Source: Cenococcum geophilum 1.58
Taxonomy: Eukaryota; Ascomycota; Dothideomycetes; Gloniales; Gloniaceae
DNA: 64,000 bases
Direction of reading: 5' to 3'
NCBI GenBank assembly: GCA_001692895.1
Contig: KV748235.1
Span: 372,001 to 436,000 of the forward strand
A program made the translations under genes and the position numbers. Shown here piece after piece: positions 31,833-42,820 of this stretch (its first letter is position 1; every line of letters starts with the position of its first letter). Under the pieces are notes generated by a model that did not search any database, had not been told where the DNA came from, and worked only from the letters and a program-made list of their open reading frames with translations.

Positions 31833-34800
31833 GTTATAAGCCCGGTAACCTTCTGAGCACTAGGGAGATCTTAGTGGCCAGATAACTACCACTAAGCCTC
31901 TTTAAGCATAGTTCGTCACGAAATATCGCGTGCTTTACGCGTAAGCGCGTCTCTTTACGCAACCTTAAAATAAAAGCTACTATAGCAACTAAGGACTTTA
32001 CAAACCCTCTTTTGCTAACCTAGAAAGACTAGCCTATATAGTTTTAATTTATCCGCCAAGAAGCAAGTTTTGCGAAGATCTGGGACTATATTAACCCAGA
32101 TAAGACGGAGAATGAAATTAAAGAAAATAATAAGCTAGCTATACCTTTGATAGTAGCAGCTCCTATAGCACCTATAGCAGCACCTGCAGATCCTGTAGCA
32201 CTAGCAGCGAATCCTGTAGCTCCTGTAGTACAAGCAGCGGCTCCTGCAGATCTAGTAGCAACTCCAGTATCTACTAAAACAGCTATACCTAGGTTATCGA
32301 GTTAAGGATAATAAACTTAGCAATCTCTAAAGATATAGAGAATGCTCTTTAAGCTCTATAAGCTTTAATAATAGGACTACCTAAAGCGGGAAGAGAAGCT
32401 CTATACGTTTATAGCACTCTTATATACCACCGTAGGCACTAACTTCTTAGGGTATCTTAAAAACCTCACTATACTATATTCGGTTTTAAAACAGCTAAAG
32501 AAGGTAACAAAGCCATCTTAAGCTACGCTATAGTAAATGGTATTAGACGATCTTAAGAAATGGAAATAAAGGCCTAAATACCAGATACTAGAGTTATGGC
32601 TTTAGCTTTATATTACTATTATATAGAATAGTAAAGAGCTAGAGGAAGGGTTAATAGAGGTAATGGAGAGCAGCGTTATATAAGCCTTTATCTAGGACTG
32701 TAAGGAGATCTATCCAGCTCTATATTATACCTTTATTTAAAAGGTAGCAAAGAGGTTAGAGAAGCTTAAAATGGCGATAATAATTAAGGAATTTAACCTC
32801 CTCTATAAGCACCCGAATACTAGATATAATACTTACGCTATACTTTTAGGGCAGCTATCTGTAGATCTAACGACGTCTACTAGCCTAGCACCTTCTTAAT
32901 TATCTAAGATAAAGTGTTCTGCTTATAGTTTACCCTATAAGTTAAGGAATTATAAGTAACTGTTTTAGTCTTTTTAAGGTCCGCACTTTATACCAAATAA
33001 TAAGTATTTAAGGAAGTGTTAAGAATAGCTTAAGGTCCTAATAAACAAGTAGTACTACGATAAAAGACTTAAGTAGATTAAGAAGGAAGGTCCTAGATTA
33101 AGGACGTCTATATTAGCTTCGTCTACTACTAAAAAGGTTAAGGATCTGGATAGGCCCTAAGCTATAGCGGCAGCTATAATAACATCCTTTTTATTATTAA
33201 TATTATCGTAGGATTATCTGGATCTATCTTTAATTAATGCCTAGGGGTATAACACTATAGTAGACACCCACTTCTGTAACGATATTAAATACTTCCGTAA
33301 CTTTAAGCTAAGTATGTCTATAGTAATAGCTGGAGATTTTAGGGCAGAAATTTATAGATATGGTAATATTAATTTAGTAATTAAGGTGGGAAAATAACGC
33401 CTAACTTAGTATCTAATATTAAGGAACGTAGCGTACGCTCCCTATTTTTATACTAATCTAATATCCGTAGTAAAGCTCTATAGGGTTAGAGTAATTATTA
33501 ACTAATTTATAAACTATCTACGCTATAAAGATAACGGAAGCCTATTTGCTAATATTATAGAATATAGAGGTCTCTACCTTATTAATGCTATTGCTACCTT
33601 ACTACCTACTCCTACTGCCTACGCTATATCTACTAAATTCTTTAAGACCTCAGCATATAATAAAGTATGGCATTAACGCTTACTACACTATAATATAGAG
33701 TTAGTGGATTATCTGCCGACTGCGGCAGATAGGGTTAAAGTGGTTAAGATAGATAGAGAAAGAACTCTATATAGTGTACTATTTTATAAACTATATGTTC
33801 TTAGAAAGATAATATAGCAGATATCTTGTAGAATATCCGTAAAGGGAACTTACCCTTTTAAACGTGTTTACTTTAATGTTATTATAAAACAAGATAGGTT
33901 TAATAGAGACACGTATATAGCTTATTTTTAGTATAACTATATAAAGTACTACCGTGCCTTTTCTATTAAGAACTATAAGCAAGAGATACTACTTCTACTC
34001 TTTAAATCAATAATAGCATTTATAAAGAAATTTAATACTTAAGGTATCCGCATTTAGCATATAGATAAGGAGTAAGGTATAGGCGCTAGGGTAAAGAACC
34101 TTATCTAGCTTAACGGAGGTATTATTAAGCAATTAACGCTATATATGCTAGCTTAAAATAGACCTATAGAAAGGTTAGGAAGAGCTATTTTTAAATAAGT
34201 AAGGACTACTGTTATTAAAGTAAAGTTACCTATAAATCTATGGCCCGAGTTTATGCTTTTAGTAGTATTCCTACTTAATTAAACTCCTATTAAGTCCATT
34301 AACTAAAAGACCCTATTTAAGATACTTTATAAATAGAAGCTATAGCTAGTAGGACTTTATATAGCCGGATCTTTAACCTATATGCTTATTAAACATAGCA
34401 TTTCTAGGAAGGTAAAGTTTAAGCCATGAGCCTAAATAGGTTATCTTATTGGTATGGAAGCGTTAAATATCTATAGGATATAGATACTAACTACTAACCG
34501 TATTATCCGATCTCGTGACGTACAAATTAATAAGTTAAAGAGATATTAATCTCCCGAAACACTAGAACACCTTATTATCTTATAGGCTTAAAAGAACTGT
34601 TTTTAGCAAGTCTAAAACCTACTAGATAATCTTTAAGATAGTAGTAAGGACTAGATAGAGAACTTTAATAAAAAACTAGATATAGGACTGCCGTATTTAG
34701 CAAATATTAACGTTACTCCTATATTAAAAAGCATTTAGATCTTAATAGAAGAACTCCGTTAGCTATTTACCCTAAAGCTAACTCTAGAACCGTCTAAACC

Positions 34801-35285
34801 ATTAGCGTCTTTAGCGCCTTAGCAATTACTATCTACCGTGGCATTTACGCTATAGACATTATCTACTACTTAGTTATCTTCTAAAGTCACCAAACCACCG
34901 TTTATAAATCCTATACCTTGTTCCGAACCTTAGACAACAGTAGGCTTATCATTAGGGGGTAAGAGACGTTCTAGCCGTAAAAAGCGGTTTATAGCAAAGA
35001 AGAAAGATATGCTAAATTAGGATCTATAATAATAAGCCTTTGCGGTTTAAATTAATAACGGTAATGATATTATTAGTCCTAATACGACACTATTAGCTTA
35101 CGCTTTCTATACTGCTATTACAAAGACGTACGGATATTAAGACGACTTTCCACCACTACTAAAGTTATGGAAAGAGATGCTTAATTATAAGTACGCTATA
35201 GAGTTCAAAGCAGCTGCTTATACTAAGATAAGGGCCTTAACTGGAAAGCAGACTTGGGACGAAGTACGACTAATTAAGAAGGTCC

Positions 35286-38200
35286 TGTTCCGACTGATAC
35301 CGGTATATATAATATTCTAGAACATTTCTGCCTTATTCTGGAATAAGTCGTCCTTGTTCTAAAATGAGTTATATATCGCTTTAATCGACCTCATTCCGGA
35401 CTACTTGTCTCATTCCGGAAAAGATCTTTAAAGGTTAGGCCAATTGCTAGGTGGTATAGTAGGTAGAGGCTCGCCAAGGCCTATACGCATACTATAAGTC
35501 GTAAAGCTCTTTAAAATATATACATTTTATACTTTTATTTTTCTTTATATCCAGATTTAATTGGTAAATAGTTATCGCATAGGTTCTAGAATAACCTCAA
35601 ATTACGCTAACTATGCCTATATAATGTCGCCAAAAGATCCACTTAATAAGTGTATATTTGGTGGTTGAATAATATTTTGTAATTAAGTATAAGGCATTTT
35701 GCAGAGCTCTCGTGAGCTCCTTTATAGTATTGATTTTGCTTAAAAATCGCCCAATTAGGCTTAGCTTAGGGGCTATCGCGAACTTTAAAAATTTTTTATT
35801 TATTCTTCCTTACCTACCGCCTCTATATACGACTTAATTAGATCCTTAATAATATGTACGCCTTTTCTATAAGTTCTAAATATATATTTAACTCTACTGC
35901 TAGCTTAAATCTAATACTAGTAACAGCAATGTCGTCCGCGCCTACCTCTACGCCTACCTTTACGCTTATAGCTCCCTTACCTCTTACTAATACTCCTATA
36001 AATGAAGACTATAACGCTAGCTAAGCAGTCGTTTCCTTCTTAGTTATAGTAAAGCCTGCCTTTACTAAGTATCTAAAAGAAACTTAGAACGTCTCTATAA
36101 AGCGCGTCACTTAGGAAAAATATAACGATATTATTTCCTAGCTTACTAATCCGGGTTATAAAGCTCTCTTATAGGCCGAACACAACGCTAAATTAAAGGC
36201 TAAGAGCTGCTAGTTTATATAGGAATAAGGCGAAGAGTATATACGCGGCCTCTAGAGGCGGCCAATTCGCTTATCTAACCGTAGCTTAAAGGTTGTTCCT
36301 AAGCTAGAAATATATAATACCATTATTTAGTACTATAGGGAGCTTTACTATATAGGGCAGAAGAAGATATATAGTATACTTACGGCCAATTAATATGGTA
36401 TACGGCTAGTGGAAGTTATTTAGCTTTTAGAACACTGCCAGGTATATATTAAGTAAGTTTAACTTTTTATAAAATTGTTAGTTATACATAACACTAATAT
36501 TTTCGTAGGAGCGCTCCTAACGCTATACGGCCACCGCTTAATGCAATTATCTCTAGGGCTCCTTTTAATCGTATTTAGGGCGATCTTATTAATATACGCA
36601 ATGAGGCCGACGGCGAATATAAATGGATCCTACAGATACGCGATTACTTTAGTAAATACTGCGCCCTCTACCCCCTTAAGCAGAAGACCGCTAAGTAAGT
36701 TACCGCAGCTGTGCTCTAATAGATACATTATTATATTTACCCGCGTATTTAGTAGAGTAATAACGGCTTAGAATTTAAAGGCGCCCTTCTTATACTACTT
36801 CGGCGTTATGGAATTAAGGTAATTAATAGCCGGCTATAACACCTTTAGTTATAAGGCCTTATAGAGCAAGCCAATGGTTATATAAAGAAGAAGCTTTATA
36901 CAGTAAAGCGACTCTTAGGAACTTTGCGATAGGTAGCGGCTTGCCCAATTATCGTAGCCTTAATTAATCGCACCTACTATAAATTAATTAGCTGTATACC
37001 TTTCTACTGCCTCTATAGGAGAGATCCTTAGCTATTTACTTTAGTGGCGCTTAGCCACTAGGCTACTATAGAGCCTCTATTAGAAGTTACTAACACCTCT
37101 AAAGCTAAGGAGGAAGAGGATCTTAATAGTAATAAGGAAGTTCTTGGCCCTCTACTAGATAAGAACGGTAATAGGTAATAGGCAGCTAAGTAAGAGCGTA
37201 AGGATAATAAATATTTTAATAAGGAACTAAATGGTAGCTAGAGCTTGGTTACAGCCAAATATAAAAATAAGGAGAATAAGGATTAATTAGAAGATAAGGA
37301 GAATAATAGTTAATTAGAAGATAAGGAGAATGAGGGTTAATTAGAAGATAAGGAGAATAAGGGTTAATTAGAAGATAATATACAGAGGCCAAGGACTCCT
37401 TTAAACCCTACTTTATCTAATAATAATCAGACCTTTAAAGGCTGCTCACTAATCTTAAGTTAATATCGCGAGATTACGGAGGCTATGCAGTCGTTAGGAT
37501 TAAGTGGATTTAGGTAGCCTCCGCCTCTACTAAAAGGCTTTCCTATACTAAGCTAAGACGTCTAGATACAATTAATAAGAGAAGAGTTTACTAAATTAAA
37601 TAGATAGATTATAGCCAACGCCGCTACTAGAGCTCTATAGCAAGCTAAGTTTAATATTAATATTGAAAGAAGGCAGCGATCTATCTATTAGCAGGAGGAG
37701 TTATATCTAGACGACTAGATTAAAGATCTGGAAGATACTTTTTATACACTAAGAGGCTCCTTTATAGATGATTTTGCCATAAGGGTTAAAGATTTACGCG
37801 TATAGCTCTACCGCGCAGCTAGTGGAGTAGGCCTACCACCTATAGATTTTAATAAGTACTATAACGTCGCTATACTTTCTTACCGGCGTAAGTTAATTCT
37901 GGCGTTAAAGGACTCTAACTACCCTATTTACTCTATACTACTATAGCAAGAGCTTATATAGCAGGTGCGTAAGAGACTTAAGAAATATTAGAAGGAACTA
38001 CGATTGTAATAGCTATAGATTCCCTTATAACATTCAGATTCCTCTACTTATGATTTATTAAATTTATATAAGAGAGTTCGATAATAAGCTACTCACTCCC
38101 GTAAATAAATAAAGAAGAAGTATAGTAGGCAATACCACGTTACTGAATTTAATATAGGTAACGTCGTCCTTTTTAGAATTCCTAAAAAGCTTTAACGTAG

Positions 38201-39292
38201 TACTGAAGTCTCCCGTATACCCGGCCGTATATATAAGATTTAAAATTACGGCTACTTTAAGGTTTGTACTTAGTACGGAATTATTAAGGAGCTCTTCCTA
38301 GGTAATAAGCTTGTTAAGCCGCTAGAGACCTATAATGCTCGCCTTAATATAAGTGTTAGTACAATCCTGCCGCTCTCTGCAGTAGTTAAAGCCCATTTAA
38401 TAACTGCGCGGCCTACCTACTATAGGTATAGGCGAGGATATAGCAATTAACAGTGTAGCTGTTGAAAAGGAAATATAGAATGTTCTTCCTACTGCTATAG
38501 AGGGGGGCCTTATATAAATTAACTAACGGAGGACTCCCTAGGCAAGCCTCTAGTAAGAGCTTATAGAAGGCTTACTAGTACTTAAATTAACTCTTAAATA
38601 AAGTAAGCCTAATGGGGGACTCTGCCATAAAGTTTAATATAGCCTTAATTAATAATAGTAGATAAGGAAGGTAATTAATTAAGCCAGGAGAACGGGGGCA
38701 GTAAGGTTGGCGCAGCTAGGAGAGGTTTACGTTGCGGACACGCCAAACCTAATTAGGTAATTAGACTACGACCAGCAGAACCTTAAAAAGCCCGGTTTTT
38801 AATAGATCTTAGTAAGATTAAAGCTTTGCATAATTTATAAATTTTGGTATTAGGGAACGCGATTAACTACCCCCTGCCTAATTAGCTTCTACCACTTATA
38901 GCCTATATCTATAATGCGGAAATGCCTTTAAATATACTTATTAAGCGTAGCGTAACCTACTTTAGATAGAATCTGATAGTGTTATGGTGGTTAAGGGGGG
39001 GTGGTAAAATTTAATCTCTAGAGCAATAGAAAATCTTATTAGAAAATTAAAATTATATATTTTTATACTAGATATCGCGACTACGCTCTACCAAATCTAT
39101 ATATTTATTGAGAAGTTAAAAAAAGCTCTATTAAATCTTAATATAGCTTTAAATCTTTTCTGGAATGAGATAAGTAGTCCAGAATAAGGTTGATTAAAGC
39201 GATATATAACTCATTCTGGAACAAGGACGACTTATTCCAGAATGAGGCAGAAATGTTCCAGAATATCGTATATACTGGTATTAGTTGGAACA
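35286..39292 (+). mobile_element. Ginger-like DNA transposon with retrovirus-type integrase, decayed
   Basis: Inverted repeats of about 145 bp (35286-35430 and 39148-39292; tips TGTTCC...GGAACA) and a perfect 5-bp duplication GGTCC (35281-35285, 39293-39297) bound 4007 bp. The plus strand carries an integrase-like protein. A zinc-finger-like stretch is near 36330-36450. A DDE core near 36600-37020 shows 'RDYFSKYCALYPL', 'NGLEFKGA' and 'ALINRTYY'. A C-terminal beta-barrel-like stretch 'FNIGNVVLFRIPKK' is near 38140. A Cys-rich tail is near 38450-38520. No LTR, reverse transcriptase or capsid gene is visible, so it is not a retroelement. Ginger and Tdd elements have this plan. A 27-bp tandem repeat sits between core and C-terminus. 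The copy is RIP-decayed with many breaks. Confidence 0.7.
37267..37374 (+). repeat. 27-bp tandem repeat, four units
   Basis: Units begin at 37267, 37294, 37321 and 37348, each like ATAAGGAGAATAAGG followed by TTAATTAGAAG. The period is nine codons and encodes an acidic/basic Lys-Glu-Asn pattern. It lies inside the Ginger-like element's coding region. Confidence 0.85.
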
Positions 39293-40823
39293 GGTCCATC
39301 GACTTCCTACTATGTAGGTCTTTACGTACAAGGAAGATTCGGACGGCTTTATTACGAGATTTAAAGCTCGTCTAGTCGTCCGCGGAGACCTTTAAGCAGT
39401 CTTATAAGAGGAGGTTAAAGCTATAACGGCAGCCTATCGAACCTTCCGTCTACTTTGCGCTCTTACCGCTAGCTTCGACCTTGACGTCATATAAGTTGAC
39501 GCCGTCAATGCATTTGTCAATGCCTTAGTTGACGATAAGGTCTACCTCGTTCCCCCTAAGGGTATAGACCTACCGCCTAGATTCTCTTTCTATCTAAGAA
39601 AGGCAATGTATAGACTACGGAAATCTCCTAAATTGTGGTTTTTAGAAATGTCTGCTGCTTTGCGGAGTATAGGTTTAAAAGCTATACTGGATAAGCTATG
39701 TCTCTATATACACCCTACCGAACCTATCTTTATATTTTTCTATATTAACGATATCCTAATTATAGGACACCCGAGCTATTAATAGTAGATAGAGGATATC
39801 CTAAAGCAGCTATAAGATCGATTTGAGATCTGCTAAATACCTTAGTTCACGTTATTCCTAAATACTTGTGTTATGCGAGATTGATAAAAGGGAAAGCTCT
39901 GGCTCTGTTTAGATTAATATCTTAAGAAGCTAGTCTTAATATACTATCTAGAATATCTAAAGCCATTAGCTATACCACTATTGGGCTAGAAATTAACGCC
40001 GTATAAGGGAGAAGCTACGCCGAATTAGATGAAAGGATATTAACGTTATATAGGTTCTGCAATATATCTAGCATCTACTATATAACTAGACGTTGCTTTC
40101 TTAGTTAGTAGGCTAGCTGAGTTTTTATAAAATCCGTCGCTAGCTTATTTTGCGAAGATTAATAGATTACTTACCTATCTCTATAATACCAGATACCTCG
40201 CTCTTAAGTTCTCTACTATTACGCTATATAAGATAAACTAGGTTCTAAAAGCTGCTTCTAATGCTAGCTTTACTAATAATGCTCTAATACGTTAGAGCTT
40301 ATAGGGCTTCTTAATAAGCTTATTTAATAGGCCTATAGTATAGTAGGCAACTAGATAAAAGGTAGTTACTAAGTCTACTATAAAGGCAGAACTCCTAGCT
40401 CTCTTATACGTTAGTAGGGAGGTTAAGTATATAGTTTAGATCTTTAAAGCTATTAGATTCGATCCCAAATAGGACGTTATTATTAATTATAATAATTAGT
40501 AGTTAGTACGGATTGTGATAAAAGAGACCCCTATAGTATCTACAAAACTCCGATATATAGATATCTATTAATTCTGGCTTTGCCAAGAAGTTTAAAACGG
40601 AAGCTTTATTATATAATAGGTACTAATAAGCGAGATAGTTGTAAATAGACTAACTAAAGCTCTATTAAAGCAAAATTATTAAAAATTTATCGACATGGTA
40701 GGGCTCCGCGATATTAGATATCTAGTTAATTAACGCTTAGTAAAGCTTACTACTAGCTTGTCTATTACGACTACCTAATTTGGTAATCTAGCTCTGCCGC
40801 TCTACGCTAGATCTAAGGGGGTG

Positions 40824-41068
40824 TGTTGGCTACGGAGGTAGCTTTACCTATGGGTAATATTGACCTGTGACGACGGCTGTTAGATATTAGTATTAGCCTA
40901 ATATCGTCTTGTTACACCACCCTCTAGGGACCCCTATAGGGGGTCAATTCTATTATGTATATTAGGGCTCTTAGAGCCACCTTGAATAAAACAGATCAAT
41001 CGTTCAATTCTGTGTCTCTATATCAATCAGCTAGCTATATGTCATTCGTGATACCTGCCTGGCTGACA
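40824..41068 (+). repeat. Right LTR of Copia element
   Basis: It starts TGTTGGCTACGGAGGTAGC and ends GGCTGACA, followed by AGTGA. Confidence 0.85.
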
Positions 41069-41862
41069 AGTGATACCATGATTTAACAACTGGAAGCGCA
41101 TTTATCCCTGCAGCATCAAAATGCTTTGCATGGATCGCATCTAAGGGAACGAAGCGGGTCAGCTATTCCTGGCGAAAACAGCTCTGCCTGTTTTAATGGC
41201 GAGGTTGCATCCGGCCAGCGGTCTGAGATGTGTTGTCCTCTGAATCGATAGCGGATTACCAGCCCGGCCTTTCGAGATGAACGGGCCAGATAGTGGGGAT
41301 GCGCTTTTTGGGTTTCTCGGCCCGCATTTCGGGCATGCAGCCTCCCGTTCCTGCATGGACCGTGCTTAAGCTCAAGGGTGTTTGGATACTTGTGCTGTAA
41401 CGTCTAACATTCTCCTCCACTAGCCTACCACCAAAATTCCTCAGATCTCGTTACGGTACAACACAAGTAATCTGTTGAGAGGCTCGGCAACTTTGTCTAT
41501 CAATTCTTGATTTACTCTCTCGCTGACACTGAAGCCTTGCGACAGCTCCCAAGTCCGTTGCTGCACCCATTCCTTCTGATATTCATTTTCAACCAACGAG
41601 ATTGAACACATCGCACTAAACCTTCGCGCTTGCTATAAAAAGGCGTTGGGTACTCCGAAGATAGGATTTATTCGATATCATCCTACTCTTACTGTTCTCC
41701 GCAGAGCTAGGCAACGCTCAAACGGAGTTATAGCCGACAATTCTACGATCCTCTCCCTTTAAGGATATCTTCTCTGAAGTAAGGACGGTTCCATTCCTGA
41801 TCTAACGATTGAGGATACTAGCGACTAATCTTTTACCTTCTGCTATCTAGTTCACGCATACA
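41069..41862. other. Region between Copia element and first gene of the gene-rich block
   Basis: Nearly 800 bp of ordinary composition. An open frame on the minus strand (41159-41356) has no domain or neighbour support. The proximal part should be the promoter and leader of the gene at 41863. A CT-rich stretch at about 41690-41800 resembles fungal promoter pyrimidine tracts. Confidence 0.45.
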
Positions 41863-42510
41863 ATGGCGTCTTCGAAAGAGATCCCCACCATCAAGGCAGA
41901 TGACGACGAAGAAGTCACCTCGCGGCCTTCACCAATTCCACACACCAATTTCTCACTGCATGAACAAATTCGCATCTCGGAGACTCTAAGAAAGAAGAGC
42001 CTGGAAGTAATCGAAGAGCATACCGAGCTAATCAAGCGCTACGATGAGCGGATTTCCTATCTGCGCAAGGTCGCAGCCGCACGTGACGCGACGACCCGGC
42101 AAAGCGCGTCAATGGCCGCAGAACGCGTCACGGACTCCCCCCCACCTCCCGCAGCCCTTTCACCGTTTTTGCCAATGCAAACGTTATATGCCGGTCACAC
42201 ACCGCCCGTTCCGTACAGTCCGAGCCCAGAGGTCTGGGTTGGTGAGGATTCACCAGAAGAATTTCTAAGCGGTCCTCTAACCCTGCCTGCAAATCCTGGT
42301 GTTGAGAGTGATGACACCTTTTCAGTGAGTGTATTGGCGAGCAAATTAGAAGACCTTGCCAAGGAGCTGAGGGACTCCCCTGAAAAGCCTAACGAGAATA
42401 AGGTTCAGACGGTAAAGGAAGTTTGGAGCGACGAAGGATTTGATGCTGTAGATGGGGTGTTACTTAAGAAGCAGCGCATGAATTTTGGGCGCCCTTTAGG
42501 CAGCATGTGA
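41863..42510 (+). CDS. Hypothetical coiled-coil protein, 215 aa
   Basis: A single-exon frame from ATG 41863 to TGA 42510, with good coding quality and no recognised family. Residues about 30-75 ('LHEQIRISETLRKKSLEVIE...KRYDERISYLRKVAAA') form a charged heptad-like helix, probably a coiled coil. Residues 90-130 are Pro/Ser-rich. The C-terminal part has a second helix ('VLASKLEDLAKELRD') and a basic end. No signal peptide or membrane segment is seen. The ATG context (CACACAATGG-like) and the lack of upstream in-frame coding support this start. The function is unknown. Confidence 0.65.
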   Translation: MASSKEIPTIKADDDEEVTSRPSPIPHTNFSLHEQIRISETLRKKSLEVIEEHTELIKRYDERISYLRKVAAARDATTRQSASMAAERVTDSPPPPAALSPFLPMQTLYAGHTPPVPYSPSPEVWVGEDSPEEFLSGPLTLPANPGVESDDTFSVSVLASKLEDLAKELRDSPEKPNENKVQTVKEVWSDEGFDAVDGVLLKKQRMNFGRPLGSM

Positions 42511-42820
42511 GACTTTCAACCCTTTAACGATATCACGAGGAATGAGGTCATGAGTAGTGTTAGATACCCAAAAATTAAGGATAGGCAAAATAGAGTTATG
42601 GTTTGTTTCAAGGGTTTATTGCAAAGTAGGTGATATTTGTAATGTCCCCTAAAGCTCTTTAGAAATATTAGATTTAAAGAGAGTAGAAACATAGTAGCAT
42701 TACTACTCTAGAACTAATAAAGAACAAAACATATCATAGAGGCCTTAATTGGGCCTCGCGGAGCTAAATTACTTCTTATTGAGGTACTAAGGCACTTAAG
42801 AAGTATTGATATGAAATTAA
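42511..42820. other. Convergent spacer
   Basis: 310 bp between the stop codons of two convergent genes. It is AT-rich and holds no supported feature. Confidence 0.5.

Larger units (their letters stand above)
31588..41068 (+). mobile_element. Ty1/Copia LTR element, RIP-decayed fossil with nested transposon
   Basis: LTRs of 245 bp (31588-31832, 40824-41068; TGTTGG...) and a perfect 5-bp duplication AGTGA (31583-31587, 41069-41073) define it. Traces run in Copia order on the plus strand: gag-like (about 31980-32900, with an Ala/Pro-rich repeat at 32150-32280), integrase region (about 33200-34500), reverse transcriptase (about 39340-39900, 'VDAVNAFVNALVDDKVY', 'YINDILIIG') and RNase H (about 40080-40730). 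The pol region is split by the 4.0-kb element at 35286-39292. The copy is clearly dead, with many breaks. The right LTR is less altered than the left, and differences are almost all transitions, so age cannot be estimated. Confidence 0.85.

Noticed and set aside
37267-37374. Possible CRISPR array
   Set aside because: The 27-bp units abut with no unique spacers, and the host is eukaryotic. It is a coding tandem repeat.
41159-41356. 65-codon minus-strand frame next to the Copia element
   Set aside because: No recognisable family and no neighbour support; probably chance.
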